This document shows positions 1-9,858 of a stretch of 34,446 nucleotides of DNA, piece after piece (position 1 is the stretch's first letter; each line of letters opens with the position of its first letter). Under the pieces are notes generated by a model that was given only the letters and a program-made list of their open reading frames with translations, was not told where the DNA came from and ran no database searches. The DNA lies in NCBI GenBank assembly GCA_015499985.1, contig JAAAUF010000316.1, forward strand, positions 5,625 through 40,070, read 5' to 3'. This DNA is from Haplosporangium gracile. Its lineage: Eukaryota > Mortierellomycota > Mortierellomycetes > Mortierellales > Mortierellaceae. Both the position numbers and the translations under genes were made by a program.

Positions 1-653
1 ATGCCCTCAGTCTTGAGAAGACCCGCAACACCGGCCCCGACAACACCTATGACGATAGCATCAACACCCACAGAAGGGATACTCGGCCTTGGTTTATTGC
101 ATATCTGTGCGACAAAAACATGAAGCGTTATAATTACTATCAGTGAATTAATGGGTGCTACAAGGACCTGCAGCACGGCTACAACATGCTCAAGACTAAG
201 CACACTAAAATCAAGGAGGAGTTCCGGATGACCGAGTTGGAGCAGCTGTACCATAACATGGATAGACTACTGGTAAATATCCGAAAAAACTGAATATGCC
301 CAGACAACCAAGGAGCTGTGGCAAACCTACCAGCAATCTCTAGAAGATTCGGAAGGATCTACTTCAGGAGTTTCCGATTCCCGAGGCCAGAGGAGACACC
401 CTGAACGAGTTTGTTGAGGCTTTCAGCAAAGTCGTTGTCGTTTATGGAAGATTAAGTCCAAAGAGTAAGGAGGATAGTGTGTCAATTGAAGAGAGGAGAT
501 ACTGACAGCGAAACGGACGAGAACTAACGGAGGATAAGGAGGCGAGTAGGATAGTGACATGGTGGCAAGAGATCAGAGCTGCAGCTGAGAAGGGATGCTG
601 AGGGCATTGGAGCGGGACTTGAGGATACGTTTCCCGGTTTGTTCTCAGAATAA
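1..653 (+). pseudogene. Decayed coding sequence, unknown protein (relic A)
   Basis: This stretch reads as protein-like sequence only if several breaks are allowed. Frame 3 opens at the window edge with SLEKTRNTGPDNTYDD and hits TGA at 144-146. It then continues in the same frame with a charged helical stretch (KEEFRMTELEQLYHNMDRL). Near the A-run at 284-289 the frame shifts to EYAQTTKELWQTYQQSL. Near 342-350 it shifts again to KDLLQEFPIPEARGDTLNEF, which stops at 503-505. A last piece (RRDAEGIGAGLEDTFPG) ends with TAA at 651-653. Fragments this rich in charged and amphipathic residues, following each other on one strand, look like an eroded gene and not chance. I do not recognise the family. 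The 5' end lies outside the window, so the full extent is unknown. Multi-exon splicing could explain one shift but not all the stops. Confidence 0.5.
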
Positions 654-1079
654 ACATTGCTTTCGTCACCGCGCTTTTTTTCTATTACCTGTGTGTTAAA
701 AAAAAAACAGAAGGCATGAAGTGAGTGAACGCATGGGTTGGCATGTTCCCTACTTGAAGGCTAGGTCACTTGATGCAAACATTGGTGGCGCGAGAGCTCT
801 TTGTTCCTCCTCTTGCGATGCCGTTGCTTTATTTCTCGGCAACACGTGTCCCGTCGTTTAGTCGCGGGTTTTTGTCTATTTTTGTTTATTTTAAACAAGG
901 AAACTTTTGAAGGCGGCGTTCTCATCCCTCCCCATCCATCTACCTCTAGCAAGCACCATTTAATCCTCTACGGACTCCTCTCTGTACTCCCCCCTCTACT
1001 GGCACTAGCACCTGCCAACCAGCAGCATGACTCCACATCCTTTCTTGCAGTCGTCTCGCACATAGAACTAAAGATACCA
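654..1079. other. Gap between the two relics, no gene seen
   Basis: About 425 bases with an A-run at 698-707 and short open frames on both strands (801-1130 on plus, 761-952 on minus). Neither has family-like sequence. I see no promoter or RNA gene. Confidence 0.4.
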
Positions 1080-2510
1080 AGAAGGACGAACGCAACGACT
1101 CCCTCGGCTATGACAACCTCAATTCTTTGACAAAACCGATCGACAGAAAGTCTACAGGCTTTACAGAGCGAGTTTCATGCGCCTTCAGTATTGCAGAGCC
1201 CAGGCTCTTTGATTCGCTCGGCACTGGTCAGCAGCGCAAGGTCACCCTTCAGAGGAACGAGTCTTTGAGCAGGACTTGAGGCAAGAGGACGAGAATGGAG
1301 AGGAGGGTGACGCCCAGGATGAAGCACTCTTCAGGACACTATGGTTTGATATTCTGAAGAAGCTGAGAGTACTTCCGTAACTCAAGATCCCAGTACCGTG
1401 CGTGAGCCCTTTCGGCTTCAAAACCTTATCGTCGAATCTCAAGACCAACATCGTCATCGTCACTATCGTCAGGAGGGCAGATCTGAAGATCGCTCTGAGG
1501 ACTCGACACTACTACACTGTCGCTCTCCCTGACCCCGTCCGCTATTGACATTCAGTGACAATCCGTCTTGGGCCTAAAGTTTCCGATGGGAAGGGAACAG
1601 TAGTAACTTTGGGAAAGAGGATACAGCAACTGACGAAAGTTCAAGCCAGCAATCGAGTCTCGATGTGAGAGACAAGCAAGGTCTCGGACGAGGTGGATCA
1701 AATTAGGACCAGTCGACGCGATATAGGTGGCATCTCCACAAACTTTGGACAAGGCGCCAGCCAAAAATAGAGGAAACACCCTTCAACTTCTCTAGGAAAG
1801 GCACCAGAGCATATTTCAACTGCTTTAATGCCTCGAACTGTTGTTGATGGGAGTTTGAGCGATCGCAACGAGCATGAGCTTGGCCATGAAGAAAAGAACG
1901 TCAATTATCGAGATTATGCCGTGGCGCTTACTGGCCTAGCAGACGACGATAGCTGCATACGAATTGGACACCCCTATAAGACCTTTTGGAGCTCGTTACC
2001 ATTCCTCGTAAAGGGCGTTATTTGGCGTGATTTGTGAGGAGCCGCCGGTACGACCCCTCAGACTGTTCTTGGATTGTGATATACCCAGACAAGGATGAAG
2101 ATGGCCTCGACTTTCTTTTCTTTCCATTCAGAGACAACAAAAGATCGCCTTTGCCTAAGCCTATTTGATTGACTGTAACTAAAAAAAACGCGCCACTGAA
2201 GCTGTTTCCAGCCGGCTGTTATGGCCACCCATTAATGCCGACCAGAAGAGCAAGCCCGAACTAAAAAGACGAAAGCTTGGCGCGTTGCCATTCGAGGCAA
2301 ACTCTGCTACGGATGGAAAATCGACATAACGGAGGGCTGCATTTTCTCAGATGCATTAGCTAGATCCGCCCAACTTTCAGTAAGCTTAGTTGATTAGTGT
2401 CGCATCTAGACAGCATCCTGTAGTATATCGAGTCGATGGCGATCAAGGCGGGCGATCGGGGGTGTACATCAAGGGGTTTTCGATTTATTTTTATTTCTTT
2501 AGTACTGCGT
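1080..2510 (+). pseudogene. Decayed coding sequence, unknown protein (relic B)
   Basis: A series of plus-strand, coding-like segments in changing frames. They include DERNDSLGYDNLNSLTKPID (from about 1083), FEQDLRQEDENGEEGDAQDE followed by LFRTLWFDILKKLRVLP (about 1265-1378), FGFKTLSSNLKTNIVIV and HYYTVALPDPVRY (to about 1540), IRLGPKVSDGKGTVVTLG (about 1560), ALTGLADDDSCIRIGHPYK and WSSLPFLVKGVIWRDL (1828-2037), CSWIVIYPDKDEDGLDFLFF (about 2065-2135), PELKRRKLGALPFEANSATD (about 2255-2320), and VVYRVDGDQGGRSGVYIKGF (about 2415-2480). Every join needs a frameshift or crosses a stop, and no clean GT-AG pairs remove them together. It is most simply a long decayed gene, possibly two. I do not recognise the family. 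Confidence 0.45.
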
Positions 2511-3127
2511 AAAGGTAAGAAAACGTATTTATATGGAATGAGAGAAATGTCGCTTTGTTAATCCAACGCTGTGAACTACAAGATTACTCACATAAGCGCT
2601 TACTCCCTCTTCCAACTACTTGATGGCTCAGCCTTGCCGTAGGTACTTTTCTTTCTTTGATTACTGTCTCAATTATTGATTGTGACGTTTTGGATCTATG
2701 GACTTTGGGTGGGTGTAAGGCGATCGAATTAGCATATCCCTGCCGTGTGTTTGATGGTTGGCATTGTTGGCTGCTAGATATATACTCGCACGGTAAAGGC
2801 CCAGACTTGTTAATCATATGGGTGACGCCTAGCCTCCTTACCTACTTGTGCTAATTTTCGCCTCATCATATCTATCACCGTACTTTGGTTCAATTGCATA
2901 CCACTACTGCACACCTCGTCCCATCATTTCTTTTGTCTCTTCTCCGACCATTGCCAATCTAGGGTTGCTGAGGTAAACGTGGTCCAAACCTCGAAAGTTT
3001 TCTTTGTTTCTCGATCACGTTTGTGAGCATTCTGGTGCTCTCGCTTATGATGTATTTCTTGAATGGGGAAAATGCACAAATATGTCTAACCCGCTTTTAA
3101 GAGGGGGTAGGATTAGATGCGATTGGG
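2511..3127. other. Intergenic, no gene seen
   Basis: AT-rich to balanced sequence. The small open frame at 2657-2854 (+), reading IIDCDVLDLWTLGGCK, could be a further scrap of relic B but is too short to call. Nothing else stands out. Confidence 0.3.
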
Positions 3128-3385
3128 TTAAATCCAGCGATGTGCTCTCGATTTCTCAGCCTTAGGCCTTCTTCGTTGTCCTTGTGCTTTAGTAGCGTCA
3201 AATTTGGTGGCATTGGATTCGTTCCCGCCCATACCTGTCCATGGGTCATTACGATTATTTTTTTTTACTTTAGGGTTAATGTCAATCGCACCATCGGCCT
3301 CGAAACGAGGGGAAGGAGGGGTAACAGGGGTAACAGGGGTAACGGAAGATACAGAAGGAAGTGGCGAAGGGGTAAAAAAAAACAC
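3128..3385 (-). CDS. Doubtful small ORF, Pro/Thr linker and basic tail
   Basis: An 85-codon minus-strand frame. It starts with a low-complexity VTPVTPVTPPSP stretch, encoded by the 9-bp repeat at 3317-3343, and continues with FEADGAIDINPKVKKNNRND, WTGMGGNESNATKFD and a basic tail ending RRPKAEKSRAHRWI. The C-terminal 55 residues have a composition typical of real hydrophilic proteins. There is no family match I can name and no obvious promoter. It may be a small gene, the last exon of a gene whose upstream exons I cannot find, or chance. It lies about 250 bp beyond the stop of the next minus-strand gene. Confidence 0.22.
   Translation of the reverse strand: MFFFTPSPLPSVSSVTPVTPVTPPSPRFEADGAIDINPKVKKNNRNDPWTGMGGNESNATKFDATKAQGQRRRPKAEKSRAHRWI
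3317..3343. repeat. 9-bp tandem repeat (AGGGGTAAC)x3
   Basis: Three perfect consecutive copies of AGGGGTAAC. On the minus strand this makes the VTP VTP VTP repeat of the doubtful small ORF. The unit length is a multiple of three, so copy-number change would keep that frame open. Confidence 0.9.
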
Positions 3386-3635
3386 ACACTAGTGCGTAGC
3401 ACTCAACGGCTCTCGCGTTTTAGCAATTGCGCGGTTGGGTCCTTTCTATTTGTCATTCCAACCATTGGGCATAGCCGACATGACACCATTGTTAAAAAAA
3501 AAATACGCAGTCGGATGGTTTTTTTGTTTGTTTGTACAAGGAGGGTGGGTCATCATGTTTTTTTTTTAATTGTTGGTCATTATCATTAGAGGTCATTTAA
3601 CTATGAGTACATTGTGTTGGATGGGATGGTTGTCA

Positions 3636-4724
3636 TTACTTCTTCAGCATGAAGTTGAACAAGGCTAAGCTAGGACAGGGCTTCTTGACCTTCTTGGACT
3701 TTTTCTTCTTTGAGCTCTTATTATTCTCTTCCTCATTGGAGGTCGATCCTCCCTCAGAACTGCTGCTCGTGCTGATCCGTCCGTCGTCGTTCGACAAGAA
3801 GGACAAGGTGCCTGAAGAAGTTGTAGATTCGACGCCACCGTAGAGACCTCGCGTGCTGTCATTGGACCACCTCCGCTTCTCGAGCGAGACGCCTCCTGGG
3901 TTCATTAGCCAGCAGGAGGAGTTATTGGTCTGGAAACTAGAGAAGCACCGGCTGGTAAGCGAGGGCAGAGAGGTGTTTGAGAAGAGGGTTGTTGAGGCGG
4001 TGCACAAGGAGGAAGCAGATGGGGCGGGGCACATGTTCTTGAGGCGTGGAGAGATCTGGGCGCGGGATCTAATGGGTGCAGAGGCCAAGAATGCGGTTCG
4101 CTCGACGACAGAGGGACGGCGGACCGTTACCGTTGTTGTGGCTGGAGAGTCGGATGATTCTGACGAGGTGCGCTGTACTGGCGAGGTGGGAGGGGGCATA
4201 GTGGTGGAGGAAGAAATGCTGGAGTTGGACTTGTGTGTTGAGGAAGGAGTGGAAGGGCGGTGCATCGTCCGGTGATCGAGGCTGCCTGTGTAGCTGAAGC
4301 CGCTGTTAATACTGCTGCACCTGCTGGTGGACCTTGAAGGTGTAAGGGTCGAGAATGTGGAAGTGGTGGAGGTGATGGAGCTGGTGCGGTTGGGGATCAT
4401 CATGGAGGCGGTGAGGTCGTCTGCCGTTGGTTTGTTGCTGTATGTGGATGTTGCTGTTGTGTCGGTGGGGCTGGGCATGTGCATGATGGGTAACGAAGTT
4501 GATGTGAAGACTGTACTCGAAGGTGGAGAAGATGTAGATGTAGAAGTAGGAATGGAAGACACTTGTGTCAATGGCTCGGTAGGGGATGGAGGGAGAGAAC
4601 CGAAAGAAGGAGTGCGAGAACTGTAACCGAATGTGAATCGAACACGTCTCTTGGTAGAAGTAGAACGGGGCTTTGAAGCTGATGTTGCTGTGGAAGGGGT
4701 ATAGAAGAGGGAAGTAGAAGACAT
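3636..4724 (-). CDS. Ser/Thr-rich disordered protein with RVxF motif
   Basis: Single-exon gene encoding 362 residues. The open frame extends upstream to 4799, but that first codon is TTG. The first in-frame ATG is at 4722-4724, and a TATA box lies about 210 bp upstream on the same strand. The protein is dominated by Ser, Thr and Pro and should be largely disordered, with no folded domain that I recognise. Two short conserved-looking elements stand out: KRRVRFTF at residues 25-32, which fits the RVxF docking consensus for protein phosphatase 1, and the C-terminus, an acidic patch (NEEEN), a Lys-rich run (KKKKSKKVKK) and then PCPSLALFNFMLKK. SP/TP dipeptides are numerous, so phosphorylation is likely. 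The function is unknown; a PP1 regulatory role is only an inference from the motif. Long antisense frames (3853-4275, 4327-4626) are shadows of its biased codons. Confidence 0.7.
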   Translation of the reverse strand: MSSTSLFYTPSTATSASKPRSTSTKRRVRFTFGYSSRTPSFGSLPPSPTEPLTQVSSIPTSTSTSSPPSSTVFTSTSLPIMHMPSPTDTTATSTYSNKPTADDLTASMMIPNRTSSITSTTSTFSTLTPSRSTSRCSSINSGFSYTGSLDHRTMHRPSTPSSTHKSNSSISSSTTMPPPTSPVQRTSSESSDSPATTTVTVRRPSVVERTAFLASAPIRSRAQISPRLKNMCPAPSASSLCTASTTLFSNTSLPSLTSRCFSSFQTNNSSCWLMNPGGVSLEKRRWSNDSTRGLYGGVESTTSSGTLSFLSNDDGRISTSSSSEGGSTSNEEENNKSSKKKKSKKVKKPCPSLALFNFMLKK

Positions 4725-4935
4725 TGTTGCGCAGGAGGATGAAGAGGCGGGTAAATACAAGGTATGTGGAAGTGTGGGTGCTGCGTTATGTATATCCAAA
4801 GTAAAAGTAAAAGGACAACGTCGTTAACGTGAAGAATATAAGACAAAAGTGATGCGAAAATGCGTGTAGAAAAACGGAAAAAAAAAAGTGAAGAGGGAAA
4901 GAGAAAAAGGCATACAAAGTGGGCTTGGCGGTTGG

Positions 4936-4943
4936 TTTATATA
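4936..4943 (-). promoter_or_regulatory. TATA box for the Ser/Thr-rich protein gene
   Basis: Reads TATATAAA on the minus strand, about 212 bp upstream of the chosen ATG at 4724. A start site some 30 bp downstream would give a leader of roughly 180 nt. I saw no other ATG between that point and 4724. Confidence 0.5.
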
Positions 4944-7802
4944 CGGTGAATTATCGTTCAGGGCGCAGGAACAAACTCGACAATGGGTATGGCACGCACG
5001 CCATTCAAAGACATGAACCCCACCCCTACAAATGGTAAAAACAAGGGAATAAGTAAGCGTGCTCTCATTCCTCCCCCTTGACTTGACAGCCCGCTGAATA
5101 GGTGGTGTGTGTCCTCTCGCTGATGTTGTTGTTTTTAATTGAGCACCTCGACAAAAGAGTGGCGGGATAAAAAGAGGACGAGCAGGTATGCAATTAGCAC
5201 TAGCCCCGAGGTAATATAAAAAAACGGAGAGAAAAATAAAGCCTCGACCCTCGAACCGACAACGTGCTCTCGACCCTCTTTTTCTGACTTGTCTTGCTTT
5301 GCTTACTACCACTCATATTCTTCCTCGGGCCTAAATACAAAAATGCGAAGCGACGGTTTTGTGCGTCTGCCTTTGCTTGCTTTGCTTTTTGAATGAAAAT
5401 TAATAATTCGTTGCAATTAGATGACGACCTCTTGCATACTAATCATCTGTTCTGCCTCTGCTTAATAGCCCTCTTGCGTTCTCTTCGCTTCCGGCCTACT
5501 TGTTTGTCATATTTCATTTCATTACTCCCTGCTAGGCAACAAGCCAAGACAAAGCCAAGCCAAGCCAAGCCGAGACAGGTCAGAACAGTTCAGGAAAGGA
5601 CTTTAGAACATAACAAGGCTTGACTGCAAGACATTTCAAGGGGACAGGGGTAGCGAAGGAGGAATGCACGTCGTTGTTTTGTGGTGTGCTCAATCCTCTG
5701 CTCCCCCTGCAGCAGGCCCAAAGACAAACAATCAACAAACAATGAAAAATCATTGAGACGACACAACGCATCAAAAGATCATCTCGTCTTTTCATTTCTC
5801 TCTCCCTCAAATCCAACTAGCCTAGCAGAGCCAATGCACACAGAGAGGATTGAATGGTCCAGATTGAGAGGGCACGTATAGCTATGTGTTTAGTTTGTGT
5901 AATGGTCCACGGAGGAAAAAATGAATCGGATGAATTACCCCTCTCTCGCTCTCCACTTTTCACCCTTCTACCCCTTCCATCCTTCTTGCATCCCTCCTTC
6001 CCCCCTTTTTTTTGCATCTCGCACTAACGGTCAGAAATAAATACATAGACGAACTGGTGGCTAGATCTGACAAATCCTTTGCTTGGCTCGAGAATGGAAT
6101 GGCATGGAATACAAAAAAACCACAACGGACAGGCTGAAGGCAAATGAAAATAGCAATACACCAACAGCCACCGGGGACCATGATATTGAGGCTAATAGAC
6201 GAAAAAAGACGGAGAGACGAATGAGGGTTTACCAAGTAATATTACGATGGTGTTGACAGTTAACGGTTGAATGGATGTTCCTTTCCTTCTTTTCTTTCAC
6301 TTAAGTCCCGTATATGTAATATCGAGGTTTAGAGCTATTATGGGAATTTGGTGTGGCTTGTTGTGTCGTGTTGCGGCATTGATGTTTGTAGTCTGTAGTG
6401 AAGCGCGACCAACTGACCGGGCTTAGCAAAACAAATGGCCATCTCAACCGCCACTGGCAGCACCACACCTTCCTTTCAACCCTTCTCTTCACTCCTCGGA
6501 CTGAGACCCACAGCTTTGGAAAAACAAGAGCGATTCCAGATAAAACAAACAGGTCAAAGAAAACAAACTTTGTCCAAACCGAAAGAACAAAAAGTTACGA
6601 GGGAGAAATACATCGATAGACGTCCCCGTGGTATAGGGGTGACTTTTTCAGGAAAAGCAAAAGGTACCGCACATGGTAAAGAACCATCAAAGAAAACTTT
6701 AGCAAGCAAGAGAACAAACAACAGGGGTAGAGAGACGAGTTGAGCTTTCAAAAATCCTCTCTATTGTAGAGAAGAAGCCTCCGTGGAGTAATGATCTCAA
6801 GCAATTAACTTTACGATGTGACGGGATGCTGAACGTGCACACACACCTGCCATATATTTGGAGCTTTGGAACTTTCGCCTCTTTGCCGCCGCACCGTACT
6901 TTGTTCTTTTCTTTTTTGATCGACACCGTTTGCCATGGTACAAAAGTACTTCGAAACACTCATTTACTTGAGACTGAGTGCAAAGAGAAAAAGAGGTCCT
7001 GTCAATTGAATATCTTGTAATTGAATGCAATTGGTCGTTCGTTTGTTTGCATGGTTGGTCCAAGAAAAGTTTTTTTTGTTTGCTCTCATTTTTTTTTCTA
7101 TGCTCTGAAAGACGAGTTGAAAGGTTATTTTTATCCCCTACACATGGACCAGTTTTCCCCGCGGAATTGCCTTCTTTTGCTTCAATTGCCTTTGTTCGTG
7201 CAGCTGAAGCAGCGACGAAGGGAGAAAAAAAATTGTCTATTTCTAGGTTATGCCGGCTCGCACTTGCTGAGTCAATTGTCCTGTGCCTTAGTTGCAAGGG
7301 AGAGAGTAAGGAGAAAGTGAGAAAGGGGCGGAGGGCCAACAAAGTTTATATTTGCTTCTCTTTCTTCGAACTTTACACAGCCTTAACCATAACTAGTGGG
7401 AAAAAGCAAATGGACGGGGGGCAATCGATCAATGTTACAGCTACTCAAGCAGCCCTCATCTTAAACCAAGCTAGTGTTACAGACCTGTGTCGGCATGTAA
7501 AGTTCACCAGCAGCATTCTTGGGAATATGCAGAAACGAAACGGACCGAGATGTACAGAACATCGCTTTTTTGTTATCCCCCCCCCTTGTCTCTGTGCGAT
7601 CGTTTCAATACTGATTAATTTCATGTTCTTATTTGTGATAAGGTATTTTCATTTAATTTTTGGAAACAAGGGACTATGGTACAAAGGAATTGGAAGGAAT
7701 GATAGGTAGGAATAGATAAAAAAAAATATGCTTTTCTATGCAATACAGAGGTAAGGCGCCTATTCGCCAGCGAACAGTAAGAATATAAAACAAGAAATCT
7801 CT
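4944..7802. other. Intergenic region, no supported gene
   Basis: About 2.9 kb between the TATA box of one minus-strand gene and the 3' end of the next. It has poly-T and poly-A tracts, a degenerate AAGCC repeat near 5531-5575, and a run of overlapping open frames on both strands at 6.4-7.7 kb (up to 243 codons on plus, 181 on minus). Their translations are Phe/Ser/Lys-rich without motif or codon bias. I call no gene here. Confidence 0.4.
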
Positions 7803-9858
7803 CTACTGAGTAAAGGCAGCGCACCGGTCTTGTTCAGGATGGGGCCCGGCGGGATCGACCCAGCTGTGGATAGTAACGTAGAGGGTAAAGATCATGGCGA
7901 CAACACCAATCACTCCAAGGGCGATATCTAAGGCCTTGGCCTTCCAAGTCTTGGCGCAGGCCTTGTAGTGGAATAGAGCTGGGAAGATGAAGCAGAGAGG
8001 CATGCAGGCTACGCTTCCGATCAGAGAGACAAAGATATCCAAGGAGGGTCCACCGACTCCAAAGGCGACAAAGGCGCAGATCAAGATCAAAAGGGTGCGG
8101 ACAGCGTTCTTCTGCATCTTGACCTTAAAGCTATGGCTGCCTGATTTTTCACCCCACCAGGCGTTCTCGACAATCTTGGAGGCTGGGGAAAGCATGAGAG
8201 GGACCGAGAGGATGATGGCACACGAATAGAGAAGCTCAACGGTGATGGTCATGCCACCGGTAACGGGGAGATTCATGAGGACAATGGTCTGTACATTGCT
8301 ACCGAACGCGGAGTAGCAGAGGGCACCCACGCTGGCGAAAATGGCTGTCACGATGGTCATAGTAATAGCAAGGACGCGAGGGAACTTTTCAGGCTCGGCC
8401 ATGGACTCAGTGATAGGAATGACTATTGGCGCAGGACAAGATATTGCAAAGGGGGGGGTTAGTGATTGATTCTAAATCATGCTTGTGCATAATCGGCAAC
8501 TTTTTATGTTTGTCCCCTGAGTGTACGAATAAAAGAGAGGGAAACACTTACTCAGACCGATACCCTCATAGGAAAAGACAGCGGTACCCAAGAACAGAGC
8601 AAAGTTCTCACTGTTGAACAGCTTGATCTCAGGACCCATTCCATGGTGTACAAGACTGTCGATCGAAAAGTACCAGAGGTAGACGATACCAATGATAATA
8701 AACACATTGGCGAGCATACTGGGCAGGGAAAGGATAGCCATGCGACGAATCAAGACCAAGGGAATCAAGACGACCAAGGGAATCAAGATGTAGAACTTTT
8801 CCTGGATTCCTGTGAACTGGCACTTGGTGAACGTCTGGACGACCGCGAACAGGTTCTGAGAGACAAAGATCAAGTAGGCACAGACAAAGCCCATCTGGGA
8901 AAGAGCCACCGCCCACAGGACTGAGAGTCTCATCCATTTGCCGTACAGAACAAAGCCCATGTCCTGAAAGTTCTCCCGCACAATGAGACGGACCTTGACC
9001 AAGAGCAAGAATGCAACACAGCAGATGAAGGCGACAACAGCAAGGGTAATGCATGAGAACAAAAGGCCTAAAAGGGGGTTGACAAGGAAAATAGTAAATA
9101 GGTAAGGGTCGGCGCCGAGTACATGCTTGTGGAAGTAAGGGAGCAATTGTATAAGGAACATGGAGCATTGCATGAACAAAATCAATGACAAGAAAAGAAA
9201 AGTATAACAACATACCACCGTTCTTGAAGGCATTGGGCAAGAAAAGGACTCCTGTGCCGACAAAGGCCTTTCCAAGCAGCAAACTAGCCCTGAGAGCTGA
9301 TACGTTGCCACGAGAAGGTTCGTCGCTCGAGTCGATACTACCTTCGTCCTCATGGATCAACGTACCGGTATAGGAGGGGTGCTGAGAAAAGATGCCAGGG
9401 CGAGTCGAGTCCAAGGGCCTGTTCTTCTCGTCCACCGTGGTGACATGCGAGGGCGATCGCGACATCTTGCCACCAGCACCCTTCTCTATTGCTGACACAA
9501 TATCACTCTCATCTATATCCGAGGTCCTGCGGGAACGGAATCCTCCATAGTTCTCATACATCGACGTGTAATCCGAGTTAGCAGAGACCAGCCATGAGAC
9601 TGGGCGGGATCCTGGTCTTGAGCCTGGTTTGGAGTTGGGCCTTGATGTCCGTGAGCGAGAGGTAGCTCTTGATCCTGGGTTGGAGCCGCCATGTGGCCTG
9701 CCGAGGAAGGTGCGACCACGTTGTTGGCTTTGTTCGAATTGGAAAGTCAGGTTCCTATCAAGACTGGGTGATGGACTCAAGTGAACATGTGTGGGCTGTG
9801 TGATTGCTGGTGGTGGGACGAGCTTGGAGGTGTCGGTGTGTGTGATTTCGTCACTCAT
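7803..9858 (-). CDS. Vacuolar-type amino acid transporter (AAAP family, AVT3/AVT4-like)
   Basis: Three exons on the minus strand: 9858-9216, 9067-8552 and 8422-7803. Introns are 9215-9068 (GTATGT...TTTTAG, 148 bp) and 8551-8423 (GTAAGT...AATAG, 129 bp). Both junctions restore phase and the total is 592 residues. Residues 1 to about 185 are a disordered cytosolic tail with Arg-Ser-Pro-Gly repeats (PGSRPGSRPVS). The transmembrane domain follows with the family-like start LLLGKAFVGTGVLFLPNAF, then GGLLFSCITL across the first junction and GIGLIIPITESMAEPEKFP across the second. About 11 membrane helices are expected. Known relatives (yeast Avt3/Avt4 and related AAAP proteins) move neutral and basic amino acids across the vacuolar membrane, usually as efflux into the cytosol. 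The substrate here is not deducible. The ATG at 9856-9858 is preferred because the sequence becomes hydrophilic and family-like there; the frame is open further upstream. Confidence 0.9.

Noticed and set aside
4725..4799. 25-residue upstream extension of the Ser/Thr-rich protein
   Set aside because: The first codon is TTG, not ATG; the first in-frame ATG is at 4724.
6978..7709. 243-codon plus-strand open frame
   Set aside because: The translation is Phe/Ser/Cys/Lys-rich with no motif. A 181-codon frame overlaps on the other strand, and no promoter or splice context supports either.
8629..9215. Frame-shifted continuation of the transporter ORF through intron 1
   Set aside because: It reads into the intron and then the wrong frame. 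Splicing 9215-9068 restores the family sequence GGLLFSCITL.
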